DNA of 64,000 nucleotides. Source: Coriobacteriaceae bacterium. Its GTDB lineage: Bacteria > Actinomycetota > Coriobacteriia > Coriobacteriales > Coriobacteriaceae. Below the pieces are notes generated by a model. That model ran no database searches. It was given only the letters and a program-made list of their open reading frames with translations, and was not told the DNA's origin. The position numbers were made by a program, and so were the translations under genes. The stretch is from the NCBI GenBank assembly GCA_025993015.1, contig DAJPFV010000001.1:372001-436000 (forward strand). The letters are read 5' to 3'. Shown one piece after another: positions 43,975-52,852 of this stretch. Numbering within the stretch: position 1 is the stretch's first letter; each line of letters starts with the position of its first letter.

Positions 43975-45405
43975 ATGGCATCGAAGAACCTTTTGCCCGT
44001 CGTCGCACTCTGCGGCGCGCTCGCAACCGGAACGTCTGTCGCCGCTTGGGCGGCTCCCGTCATGGCAGACTCCTTACCAGCAGCCCTAAGTTCCGCACCG
44101 GACCCGTCGAGCGTCATTGCATGCAAGCGGTTTTCGCTCACACAGGCAACAGTCTCGACCTCGGGATGCCTTCGCCAGGACACGGACAGCTCGATAGTCG
44201 TGGATATCAAGCGTTCGGACAAGACGAACGGCTCCCAGGCAGGATGCGCCATCTGCACGTGGCGCTCAGTTGCGCTCGATGCAGATGGCGACCCTTGCGA
44301 TTTGGAGCTACGCATCGACATCGCTTCGGTCGATGACTCGGCGAACGGAGCGAAGGTCGCCTTCGACGGTACGTTTTTTGAGAAAGGAGGCGGTATATGT
44401 CTGGGCTGCGCCGCCGCGAATGCAGACGATGCGCAGCCCACCCTCTCATTCACGGCATCATTGCGGCTGACCAAAGCCGGCACCGATGCCATCGCGGCGG
44501 GAGAAGCGTCCCTGCTGTTCTACGCCGTCAGTACCAAAGACACAGACGCTCATTTCGAGAAGCCAGCCGGATCACTCAGCCTTACACGAGGGATAGAGGC
44601 AGGTCCTTTTGAAATCGATTCCCACGCGCAAAGCAGGCAACGCATTCTTGCCGACCCGGCGCTTCTCGAAATGGAGTGGAACGGATCCGGAGCTATCGGA
44701 ATTCTCCCCTCCGCGTTTGACGCCAAGACGCTCCCCCCAAACGACGAACCCATCAACGCAACCATACAAGAAGAGAGCGCGGACAAAGAAGCAGGTGCGG
44801 GCGACACGCCGTCGCCGACAAACAGCGTCCCAGCTTCTCTCGAAGCACCGAATGAACCCGCTACCGATCCAAACGATTCCGAACTCGCGGACAGTCTGGG
44901 GCTTGCTGATCCTCAAGAGATCGATGAAGGTAACTGCTGCGTGCTTGCCGCGCTCGACCACACAGAGGTCATCGACGCTGCGAACATCGAAGTTGCCGCC
45001 GCCAATCAACCCGTCCGCAAGTCGGCCATCATCGCATTTCCCGAATCCATCGAAGTCGTCTTTTTGCCATCGGGCGAGGTCGTGGCCCCAACACTGCTCA
45101 CCTTGTTGGGCGCCAAGAATACTCGAAACGAAATTAAAAAGGTCACGGTTGTCGACCCTGCAACCACCGCCAAGCTGCGTCTATACGCCGTTGCTCCAGA
45201 TGGAGGCAAGACCTTGGAATTCGATGGCGACACACTCCTAGCCTGGCGGCGTCTGGACATTATGCAAGACGTCTCGTATCAGATCGAACTCGAAGGGTTT
45301 GATCGTGCCCGCGATGCCAATATCATCGCCGCGGCTATTGAATTCCCGCAGCGGCTTATGACACTGCGCTTTGAATACTATCCCTATGTCCCGACAACCA
45401 CCTGA
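43975..45405 (+). CDS. Large secreted protein of unknown function
   Basis: Protein of 476 aa with a signal peptide (VVALCGALATGTSVAAWAAP). N-terminal half has an odd cysteine set (CKRF, SGCLRQ, GCAIC, CLGCAA); a Pro/Glu/Asp-rich linker occupies about residues 255-320; the C-terminal half has FPESIEVVFLPSGEVVAP and NEIKKVTVVD, which follows the same spacing pattern as FKVPTVIPFVAKADGTLQGP...YGIHVTNMKI in the secreted protein two genes upstream, so the two may share a domain. No sorting signal. AGGAG SD, ATG at 43975. Last gene of the exported cassette. Confidence 0.65.
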   Translation: MASKNLLPVVALCGALATGTSVAAWAAPVMADSLPAALSSAPDPSSVIACKRFSLTQATVSTSGCLRQDTDSSIVVDIKRSDKTNGSQAGCAICTWRSVALDADGDPCDLELRIDIASVDDSANGAKVAFDGTFFEKGGGICLGCAAANADDAQPTLSFTASLRLTKAGTDAIAAGEASLLFYAVSTKDTDAHFEKPAGSLSLTRGIEAGPFEIDSHAQSRQRILADPALLEMEWNGSGAIGILPSAFDAKTLPPNDEPINATIQEESADKEAGAGDTPSPTNSVPASLEAPNEPATDPNDSELADSLGLADPQEIDEGNCCVLAALDHTEVIDAANIEVAAANQPVRKSAIIAFPESIEVVFLPSGEVVAPTLLTLLGAKNTRNEIKKVTVVDPATTAKLRLYAVAPDGGKTLEFDGDTLLAWRRLDIMQDVSYQIELEGFDRARDANIIAAAIEFPQRLMTLRFEYYPYVPTTT

Positions 45406-45523
45406 GGCTTAAATGCTGCGCATCATTCCTAACACCACTTATATAACGTATTAGATGAGTCGCGATGTGCCTCGCATTTCGTTCTGCTACGATTGCCACG
45501 TTGGCATCAATACAGGAGGGCTC

Positions 45524-46240
45524 ATGCCGGGCTTGGGAACAATCATCAACGTTGTGCTTTTAGTTGCGGGCGGTCTTTTGGGATTAGCGGGCGGCCGCTT
45601 CATTACACCGCGCATCCAAGACACGCTCATGAAAGCATCGGGGCTGTGCGTCCTGTTTATCGGCCTGGGCGGCACCATGCAAAAGATGCTCATCATCGAT
45701 GGAAAGGCGCTAGCGACCACCGGTACCACCATGTTCATCGTCTCATTTGCGCTCGGTTCGCTCATCGGCGAGGCCATCAACTTGGAGGCCGCCATCGAGA
45801 ACCTTGGCGAATGGCTCAAGCGCAAGACTGGCAGTGAGGGCGATAACGAGTTCACCAACGCTTTTGTCTCGACATCGCTGACCGTCTGCATCGGTGCCAT
45901 GGCTATCGTGGGATCGATCCAGGACGGTCTGCTCGGTGACTGGTCAACGCTTGCCTTGAAAGGCGCATTGGACTGCATCATCGTCTGCACCATGACGGCG
46001 TCGCTTGGCCGCGGCTGCATTTTCTCCGCCCTGTCCGTCGCCGTGTTCCAGGGGACGATCACGTTGTTTGCCGGCGCGCTCTCCCCCATCATGACCACGG
46101 CAGCCCTCGACAGCCTTTCGCTCGTAGGCTCCATGCTCATCTTCTGCGTCGGCGTCAACCTCATCCGTCCTCAGACCTTCCGCACGGCCAATATGCTCCC
46201 CTCCGTCGTCATCGCCGTCATCTACGCCCTCCTGTTCTAA
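45524..46240 (+). CDS. DUF554 membrane protein
   Basis: Protein of 238 aa, seven or so hydrophobic segments. Family marks: MPGLGTIINVVLLVAGGLLGL, LGGTMQKML, GSLIGEAINLE, SLTVCIGAMAIVGSIQDGL (the conserved A-M-A-I-xGS) and LLIFCVGVNLI-like end. DUF554 proteins are conserved in Firmicutes and Actinobacteria as probable transporters of unknown substrate. ATG at 45524 has AGGAGG upstream; an upstream extension to 45455 is not conserved. Single gene between the exported cassette and the TerB_N gene. Confidence 0.87.
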   Translation: MPGLGTIINVVLLVAGGLLGLAGGRFITPRIQDTLMKASGLCVLFIGLGGTMQKMLIIDGKALATTGTTMFIVSFALGSLIGEAINLEAAIENLGEWLKRKTGSEGDNEFTNAFVSTSLTVCIGAMAIVGSIQDGLLGDWSTLALKGALDCIIVCTMTASLGRGCIFSALSVAVFQGTITLFAGALSPIMTTAALDSLSLVGSMLIFCVGVNLIRPQTFRTANMLPSVVIAVIYALLF

Positions 46241-46328
46241 ATCTATCAACGCAGCGGTATCTCGAACATCTGTTTGATGCTGTGCTATGATATGAGGTCA
46301 CCGTAGCTGCGTTAGGAGAGGAGAAGCG

Positions 46329-48089
46329 GTGGCCGACCAGGACATCAAGATGCTCATCGAGCGCATTATGGCCGAGGCCCGGACCCATCAGTCCACCCGC
46401 TTCTCAAACGAAATCTACGCAGACGAGCCGATTCTCAAAACCGGCCGACAGATGCAGAATTTCCTCCCCGACCAGTACCGTAAAATGCGCGAGATATCGC
46501 GCTGGCAGGATGACCCCAAGGGCGGTGCGGGCCGCTGGCTTTCGGAAGCCGAGCTTTTTTACCGCCAGGGCCTGCTGATGGCCGACTTTGAGGACGACTG
46601 TCCCTACAACGGCACCTTTAAGTCGTACTTTCCCACCTACAACGCCATGAGCGACCGGCAGCTGCGCGGCTACTTTACCTGGCGTGCCCAAGTGCGCCGC
46701 GGAACCGTCGAGGAAACGTCTACGTCCTTTGCCTTTCTGTATCTCTATGAGCTGATTTGCGGCATTGGCGTAGATGACCCGCTCGACGGTTTTAACAAGA
46801 TCAAGGCCTTTTGGGATGTCTATCGCGCCTTCGAGCCCGGCATTGATCGGTTTGCACGCGTGTGGTTGCAGGATTACGCCGTATTCCATGGGCTCGACCC
46901 CAAGCTGCTCCGCGACTCTAAAACCGTCATGTTCGATAACGCCCTTATCGAGCTGCGGCGCGCGGCACGAGACCTTGTACCGGCACCGGCACCGTCCGAC
47001 CAGACCCCCAAACGTCGCAAAACCTCCGAGCCCACGCTCCCCCTTCCGCCCGATGAGGTGCGCGAGGAGCGACTCATGGCCGCCATCAACGCCCTCTCCA
47101 CGTACAACCTAAGTAACTCGCGGCTCGACCGCAGCCACCACCGCGATCTGCGCCACGTGGCATGCGCCGCGTATGTCCGCATGGCGCGCTACTATGACAC
47201 GCATCGAAAGACCGGCATCGTAGCGAGCTTGTTTGGGGAGGAGACGGCCATGCCCTACACCATGTTTGCCTCGGCCGTATTCTTTGCGCCCGAGCGCCAC
47301 GAGAACTGCGAATACCGCCTGGATCCCATCCATATCTACCGTTGCCAAAACGGCTTTTGGGAATGTATGCGTATCCATGGTAGTAGGCAAAAGAGCAGCA
47401 AGCTCGGTGAAATGATGCGCGCCTGCGACCAACGCCTGCGCCTGGCGCTGGACCCCGCCCATCCCCTTAAGGAAGAAAAGGTCCCCAAATATCTGGCCAA
47501 GATTATCGATGACGAGATTGTGGCATGGCTTTCGTGGGACGCCGCACACCAGCCCGTCAAGATCGATATCGACCTGACTCAGCTGGGGCACATTCGGAGC
47601 GCCGCTGCGCAAACGCGCGAAGCACTTTTAATCGACGAAGAGCGCGAGGACGGCGCACCTGTGGAAGCCGAGGCAGCGGACTCAGGGCAACCGGAAGCCG
47701 AGCCCGTAGCCGACGCGATTGTCGAGGCGGTCGCGGCACCCATTCGGCAGGACGAGACCGACGAGCCAACCATATCCACCGAACAGTTTGGTGTCGTGGC
47801 ACCGCTTCTCGCGCCGACGCCCGCGTTCGCAGCTGTTGCGCCCGCTGACGCCACGAACGAACTCACGCCTGCCGCAGACGCCTATCTCCGCGCGCTGCTC
47901 GAGCACAACGCAGTACAGGCGGAATCGGCGGTAGTGCAATCGGGGCAGAGCGAGGACATGCTCGTCGACAGCATCAACGAGGCGCTCTTTGACCTGGTGG
48001 GCGACACCGTAATTGAATTTAGCGCGGCAGGGCCGCAGATTATCGAGGACTACGAAGCAGACGTGAGAGGATACCTAGACCATGAGTGA
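46329..48089 (+). CDS. TerB_N domain protein (gene 1 of a TerB-BrxD-helicase triad)
   Basis: Protein of 586 aa. Residues about 25-190 match the TerB N-terminal domain (ILKTGRQMQNFLPDQYRKMREISRW, GTFKSYFPTYNAMSDRQLRGYFTWR, FLYLYELICGIGVDDP). The middle (about 240-430) fits the TerB-associated region and includes PVKIDIDLTQLGHIR, like the start of TerB_C, followed by an acidic low-complexity linker (about 435-510) and a helical end. TerB proteins belong to tellurite/phage stress systems. Start GTG at 46329 with GAGGAG. It overlaps the next gene by 8 bases. Exact role unknown. Confidence 0.75.
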   Translation: MADQDIKMLIERIMAEARTHQSTRFSNEIYADEPILKTGRQMQNFLPDQYRKMREISRWQDDPKGGAGRWLSEAELFYRQGLLMADFEDDCPYNGTFKSYFPTYNAMSDRQLRGYFTWRAQVRRGTVEETSTSFAFLYLYELICGIGVDDPLDGFNKIKAFWDVYRAFEPGIDRFARVWLQDYAVFHGLDPKLLRDSKTVMFDNALIELRRAARDLVPAPAPSDQTPKRRKTSEPTLPLPPDEVREERLMAAINALSTYNLSNSRLDRSHHRDLRHVACAAYVRMARYYDTHRKTGIVASLFGEETAMPYTMFASAVFFAPERHENCEYRLDPIHIYRCQNGFWECMRIHGSRQKSSKLGEMMRACDQRLRLALDPAHPLKEEKVPKYLAKIIDDEIVAWLSWDAAHQPVKIDIDLTQLGHIRSAAAQTREALLIDEEREDGAPVEAEAADSGQPEAEPVADAIVEAVAAPIRQDETDEPTISTEQFGVVAPLLAPTPAFAAVAPADATNELTPAADAYLRALLEHNAVQAESAVVQSGQSEDMLVDSINEALFDLVGDTVIEFSAAGPQIIEDYEADVRGYLDHE

Positions 48090-49386
48090 TACCGCATCCG
48101 CAGCGCCCCGTGTACCCAAACGCGTCGCTGCCGTTATCCTTAACTCGCTCAAGGGCGGCGTGGTCCCGCGCATCGGCCTTCCCTATATCACCGTGGGACG
48201 CGAGGTCGAGATTCGCGCCCTGCTCACCGATTTGAGTCTCATCGCCGATGGCGGCGCGAGCTTCCGCTTTTTAGTCGGTCGCTACGGAGCCGGCAAGAGC
48301 TTTTTGCTCCAGACCATCCGCACGCACGCCATGGGCGAGGGATTCGTCGTCGCCGATGCCGACCTATCCCCTGAGCGCCGCCTGCAGGGCGGCCAGGGAC
48401 AGGGCCTTGCCACCTACCGTGAGCTCATCCGCAACATATCGACTAAAACGCGCCCCGAGGGCGGTGCACTCAACCTTATCCTGGATCGCTGGGTCGCCTC
48501 GTGTGCCGATGCCGATGAGTCTGCCGTCAATGCCCAACTGGCCCCGCTCGAGGAAATGGTCCACGGCTTCGACTTCTCCCGTATGCTCCGCCGCTACCGC
48601 GCGGCCGTATCCGAGGGCGACGAAGAAGCTATGAGCCGCGTGACCAAATGGATTCGCGGCGAGTACCGCACCAAGAGTGAGGCACGCGCCGAACTGGGCT
48701 CCTCAACCATCATCAGCGATGACGACTGGTACGACTACGTCAAACTCATCGCTCGTTTTTTGGTTTGCAGCGGCTACAAGGGCATGCTGGTGCTCATCGA
48801 CGAGCTCGTGAATCTGTATAAGATTCCCAACGCTATCACGCGCCAGTACAACTACGAGAAAATCCTGACCATGTACAACGACACGCTTCAGGGCAAAGCG
48901 CAGTACCTGGGCATGATTATGGGCGGCACGCCAACCTCCATCGAAGACCGCCGCCGCGGCGTGTTCTCCTACGAAGCCCTGCGCAGCCGACTCGCTCAGG
49001 GCCGCTTTGCGCGCGAGGACCTTAAGGACATGCTCGCGCCCATCATCCGCCTACAGCCACTCACCTATGAGGAACTGCTGGTGCTGATCGAAAAACTCAT
49101 GCAGATCCATGCCGGCTACTTTGGCTGGACGCCCTCGCTTACCGAAAACGACTTGGTGGACTTCCTCAAGATTGAGTTTGGCCGCGTGGGAGCCGATACG
49201 CACTTAACGCCGCGTGAAGTCATTCGTGACTTTATCGAGCTGCTCGACATCCTATGCCAAAACCCCGATGCTAACGTGGCCGAGTTGCTGCAAAGCGTCG
49301 GTGGCGACGCGCTGGCGCCGGCAGCCGTAACGGACAACACCGACACCGCAAGCGAAGACCGCAACTTCGCCGAGTTCACCATCTAA
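48082..49386 (+). CDS. BrxD-like ATPase (DUF2791; gene 2 of the triad)
   Basis: P-loop ATPase of 434 aa in the DUF2791/BrxD group. Walker A GRYGAGKS (66-73), Walker B MLVLIDEL (D240-E241), and the family pattern IVNLYK-like after it, here ELVNLYKIPN. BrxD was defined in BREX type 2 phage-defence loci; here it sits between a TerB_N protein and a helicase, with no BREX methyltransferase or PglZ in view. Starts at ATG 48082, overlapping the TerB_N gene by 8 bases (translational coupling). A short palindrome lies over its stop codon. Confidence 0.82.
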   Translation: MSDTASAAPRVPKRVAAVILNSLKGGVVPRIGLPYITVGREVEIRALLTDLSLIADGGASFRFLVGRYGAGKSFLLQTIRTHAMGEGFVVADADLSPERRLQGGQGQGLATYRELIRNISTKTRPEGGALNLILDRWVASCADADESAVNAQLAPLEEMVHGFDFSRMLRRYRAAVSEGDEEAMSRVTKWIRGEYRTKSEARAELGSSTIISDDDWYDYVKLIARFLVCSGYKGMLVLIDELVNLYKIPNAITRQYNYEKILTMYNDTLQGKAQYLGMIMGGTPTSIEDRRRGVFSYEALRSRLAQGRFAREDLKDMLAPIIRLQPLTYEELLVLIEKLMQIHAGYFGWTPSLTENDLVDFLKIEFGRVGADTHLTPREVIRDFIELLDILCQNPDANVAELLQSVGGDALAPAAVTDNTDTASEDRNFAEFTI

Positions 49387-49421
49387 CCTGCCAAAAAGGG
49401 ACAGGTTTATTTTGGCAGGTT
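49385..49421 (+). other. Hairpin with GGGACAGG loop inside the triad operon
   Basis: Arms AACCTGCCAAAA (49385-49396) and TTTTGGCAGGTT (49410-49421), 12 bp perfect, loop AGGGACAGGTTTA, then TTT. It overlaps the last codon region of the ATPase gene and lies 80 bases before the helicase GTG. It could be a partial terminator, reducing helicase expression. The loop core GGGACAGG is shared with the hairpin at 63290-63328. Confidence 0.75.
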
Positions 49422-49502
49422 TTATCTGGGCAAACGTCGAGACAGTAATGTAGCGAGCCACTGCTCACCGCGTTAAGAGATTCGTATTTGAGAGGAGGCC
49501 CC

Positions 49503-51947
49503 GTGAACGCCTTTGACCGATATGCTCCGTTTATCCAAGACTTCATCTACTCCCACGATTGGGAGAGTCTGCGCTCTATCCAGGTTGCAGCGGCAGACGC
49601 CATCTTTAACACGCAAGATAATGTGCTCCTGACGGCATCCACGGCTTCCGGCAAAACCGAGGCAGCCTTCTTTCCCATCCTGACCGAGTTTTGGGAGAAC
49701 CCGCCCGCGAGCGTAGGCGCCCTCTACATCGGCCCCCTCAAAGCGCTCATCAATGATCAGTTCGTCCGTCTCAACGACCTCTGCGAAGAGGCCGATATCC
49801 TTGTCTGGCACTGGCATGGCGATGTCTCGCAGTCGCACAAGGCTAAGCTCATAAAAAAACCGAGCGGCATCTTGCAGATTACGCCCGAGTCACTCGAGGC
49901 GCTCTTAATCCATAAGCACATGGCGATCCCGCGCATGTTCTGCGACCTGCGCTACGTGGTCATCGACGAGGTCCATTCGCTCATGCGCGGCGACCGCGGC
50001 GGTCAGACGCTCTGCCTTATCGAGCGCCTCTCGCGCATGGCAGGCGTGCAGCCCCGCCGCATCGGCCTTTCGGCCACCATCGGAGACCCGGAACGCACGG
50101 GTGCCTTTCTGTCGCAGGGAACAGGGCGCGACTGCGTCATTCCCCGCTTTGAGGAGCCGCGCCGCGTGTGGCGCATCTCCATGGAGCACTTCTACAACTC
50201 GGGCCCCCAGGCGCGGCAGCGAGGATTTATGAGCACAGGTCCGCAGGAAGCCGAGGTGCTCGCATGCGAGCGCATTGAGCCGGCGGCGCCCGCGGCGCTG
50301 CCGGCTGGCGCCCAAGACGTGCGCCACAGCGGACAGCTTACACAGGAGGAACGCCGTCAACGTCGTGAGCGGGCACGGGGCAAGGCCGCTCCCAAAGACC
50401 GTCGCACTTCTTCGGCCCCCGAGGGCGAAGTCGATATCCCCCGGGCCGATGAGCAGGCGCTCCTCAACCCCACCGACACCGCGCCCGAAAACGCCGATCC
50501 CGGCATGGGCTATATCTTTGAACACACCCGCGGGCGCAAGTGCCTGGTCTTTGCCAACTCGCGCGAGGAGGCAGAGGCCGTGTGCTCCATGCTGCGCAGC
50601 TACTGCGAGAGCCGGCACGAGCCCGACCGTTTTCTCATCCACCATGGCAATCTTTCGGCATCGCTGCGCGAAACGGCCGAGGAACTCATGCGCGATGAAG
50701 AGCAGGCACAGACAACCGTCACCACCTCCACGCTGGAACTCGGTATCGATATCGGCCGTCTGGAGCGTGCGTTTCAGATCGACGCGCCGTTTACCGTCAG
50801 CTCCTTTTTGCAGCGAATGGGCCGCACAGGGCGCCGCGATCTTCCGCCCGAGATGTGGTTTGTCATGCGCGAGGAGGAACCCGAGCCGCGCACGATGATG
50901 CCCGAGACCATTCCGTGGAAGCTCCTGCAGGGCATCGCGCTCGTACAACTCTATCGCGAGGAAAAGTGGGTCGAGCCGCCCGAGCTCGATCGACTCCCCT
51001 ACAGCCTGCTCTACCACCAGACTATGTCGACGCTTGCCAGCACCGGCGAACTCACGCCGGCAGAGCTTGCCCAGCGCGTGCTCACACTCAGCTATTTCCA
51101 TCGCATCTCGGCCGATGACTATCGCGTGTTGCTGCGTCACCTCATTAAGATCGACCATATCCAAGTCACCGAGGGCGGCGGGCTCATCGTGGGTCTCGCG
51201 GGCGAGCGCATCATCAACAACTTTAAGTTCTACGCCGTGTTCCAGGAAAACGAGGAGTTCACCGTTCGCAGCGAATCGGCCGAGCTGGGCACGATTGTCA
51301 ACCCGCCCCCGCCCGGTGAGCGCATTGCCATCGCCGGCCATTGCTGGATTGTCGAGGAAGTGGACTGGAAGCGTCACACCGTCTTTGCCACGCAGGTCAA
51401 GGGCCGGGTGCCGGCCTACTTTGGCGACTGCCCCGGCGACATCAATACACACGTACTCGAGCGTATGCGCAAGGCGCTCAACGAGCACGCGGCGTATCCG
51501 TACCTGATGGGTAACGCGCGGGCCCGTCTGGCGCAGGCTCGCCATACGGCCGAGATTTCGGGCGCGGGAACTAAGCCGCTCATCAACCTGGGTGGCGACA
51601 CCTGGGTGCTCTTCCCCTGGTTGGGCAGCTACGCCTTTTTGGCGCTCGAGCGCATGCTCAAGATTAAATGCGCCGCTGAGTTGGGCCTTCGCGGACTCGA
51701 CCCGTCACGCCCGTACTTTATGCAGTTTAAGATGAAGGCCGACGAGGAGACGTTCTTTGAAGTGCTCGCCGCCGAAGCCGAGAAAGACTTCGACCCCATC
51801 GACCTCGTCTATCCCGGCGAGGTGCCTTACTTTGATCGGTACGACGAATTCGTTCCAGAAGAGCTCGTGCGCAAAGGCTTTGCCGAAGGCGTGCTCGACA
51901 TCGAAGACATGAAGCAGCGCGTTCTCGGCTGGCGCGACCACGCCTAA
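49503..51947 (+). CDS. Lhr/BrxHI-like DEAD/DEAH helicase (gene 3 of the triad)
   Basis: Protein of 814 aa with an SF2 helicase core: Q-motif-type start, TASTASGKTEA (Walker A about 45-52), VVIDEVHSLMRGDRG (DEVH 155-158), GLSATIGDP, TTVTTSTLELGID and SFLQRMGRTGRR. The MRGDRG and GRTGRR forms and the long C-terminal region fit Lhr-type helicases, of which BrxHI is one. A basic insert with many charged residues (about 270-320) interrupts the helicase core. GTG at 49503 has GAGGAGG just upstream. It follows the BrxD-like ATPase by about 115 bases. Confidence 0.85.
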   Translation: MNAFDRYAPFIQDFIYSHDWESLRSIQVAAADAIFNTQDNVLLTASTASGKTEAAFFPILTEFWENPPASVGALYIGPLKALINDQFVRLNDLCEEADILVWHWHGDVSQSHKAKLIKKPSGILQITPESLEALLIHKHMAIPRMFCDLRYVVIDEVHSLMRGDRGGQTLCLIERLSRMAGVQPRRIGLSATIGDPERTGAFLSQGTGRDCVIPRFEEPRRVWRISMEHFYNSGPQARQRGFMSTGPQEAEVLACERIEPAAPAALPAGAQDVRHSGQLTQEERRQRRERARGKAAPKDRRTSSAPEGEVDIPRADEQALLNPTDTAPENADPGMGYIFEHTRGRKCLVFANSREEAEAVCSMLRSYCESRHEPDRFLIHHGNLSASLRETAEELMRDEEQAQTTVTTSTLELGIDIGRLERAFQIDAPFTVSSFLQRMGRTGRRDLPPEMWFVMREEEPEPRTMMPETIPWKLLQGIALVQLYREEKWVEPPELDRLPYSLLYHQTMSTLASTGELTPAELAQRVLTLSYFHRISADDYRVLLRHLIKIDHIQVTEGGGLIVGLAGERIINNFKFYAVFQENEEFTVRSESAELGTIVNPPPPGERIAIAGHCWIVEEVDWKRHTVFATQVKGRVPAYFGDCPGDINTHVLERMRKALNEHAAYPYLMGNARARLAQARHTAEISGAGTKPLINLGGDTWVLFPWLGSYAFLALERMLKIKCAAELGLRGLDPSRPYFMQFKMKADEETFFEVLAAEAEKDFDPIDLVYPGEVPYFDRYDEFVPEELVRKGFAEGVLDIEDMKQRVLGWRDHA

Positions 51948-51973
51948 GACCAGTCTTTTTGGGACGGGGAGAC

Positions 51974-52852
51974 CTATTTGTCGTGAAGAACGGTGCCGAG
52001 GAAGTCGGTGTCGAAGGGCACGGCTTCGGCAAAGGCGTAGTTGCCGTCGCTGGCGATGAGCAGGTAGTTCTCCTCGCCGCCGAACTCTGCATCGCCACAT
52101 GGGACCACCCAGGCGTGGGCGAACACCTCGAGCGCCGTGGCGGCGCAATCGCGCAGGAACGTTACGTCGCTCCCCTCGTTTGCGCTCACGATATTGGCAA
52201 CGTAGATACCCCCGGGGTTCAGGCTGCCTCGCACCAAACGCAACGCCTCAACCGTCGCCAGCTCGCGTACGGGCTCGGCACCGCCAAAGCAATCGCTCAC
52301 GACCACGTCGTAGCGACGATGGCCCACGCTCGTCACACCCAAATACGAGCGAGCCTCAGCGGTTATCACCCGCAGGCGATCGCCCGCCGCGCGCTCCAGC
52401 TCGTCTAGGTAGAACCAGCGGCGCGCCAGGCGCGTAATCTCTCCGTCATACTCGATGACGTCCATGCGCAAGCCCTCGTGCGACATCAGCGCGAACTTAG
52501 GATAGGCAAACCCGCCGCCACCCAGCACAAGCATGCGGTTGATGCCGTGACCATAAGCATCGTGCATCGCATCCTCGGACTCAAACACGTCGTCAAACGC
52601 ACGATAGTACGCAAAGACGGGCTCCGCCCAACGCTCACCAACGTAGCTTGCGCTTTGGTAGACGCCGCCTTGCACCAACACGCGAATCTCATCGCCGTCC
52701 CCATCGTGCACGCGTTTCACACGCGCCAACCCATTGCGGGTTCGCGCAACCTGCAGACAGGCAGCACGAACAGCGACGGCGGCCGCACCAAGCGCCGCGG
52801 CTCCCAGGGCAACGCCGGCAACGACGCCAGCAGAAACACTCGGCTTGTTCAT
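51974..52852 (-). CDS. Spermidine synthase-like protein, membrane anchored
   Basis: Protein of 292 aa. Residues about 6-30 are a hydrophobic Ala/Gly segment (GVVAGVALGAAALGAAAVAV), likely a signal anchor, followed by a Rossmann methyltransferase-like fold of the spermidine synthase superfamily: MLVLGGGGFAYPKF, MDVIEYDGEITRLARRWF, YDVVVSDCFGG. The aminopropyltransferase catalytic signature is not complete, so polyamine synthesis is doubtful. It follows the Elp3-like gene directly (stop TAG then ATG) and uses an AGGAG SD inside its last codons, so the two are co-translated. Confidence 0.72.
   Translation of the reverse strand: MNKPSVSAGVVAGVALGAAALGAAAVAVRAACLQVARTRNGLARVKRVHDGDGDEIRVLVQGGVYQSASYVGERWAEPVFAYYRAFDDVFESEDAMHDAYGHGINRMLVLGGGGFAYPKFALMSHEGLRMDVIEYDGEITRLARRWFYLDELERAAGDRLRVITAEARSYLGVTSVGHRRYDVVVSDCFGGAEPVRELATVEALRLVRGSLNPGGIYVANIVSANEGSDVTFLRDCAATALEVFAHAWVVPCGDAEFGGEENYLLIASDGNYAFAEAVPFDTDFLGTVLHDK

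Noticed and set aside
46329..51947. A full BREX or DISARM system
   Set aside because: BrxD-like and helicase genes are present, but no methyltransferase (PglX/BrxX/DrmMII), PglZ, PglY/BrxC, DrmB or phospholipase-like gene lies within the window on either side.
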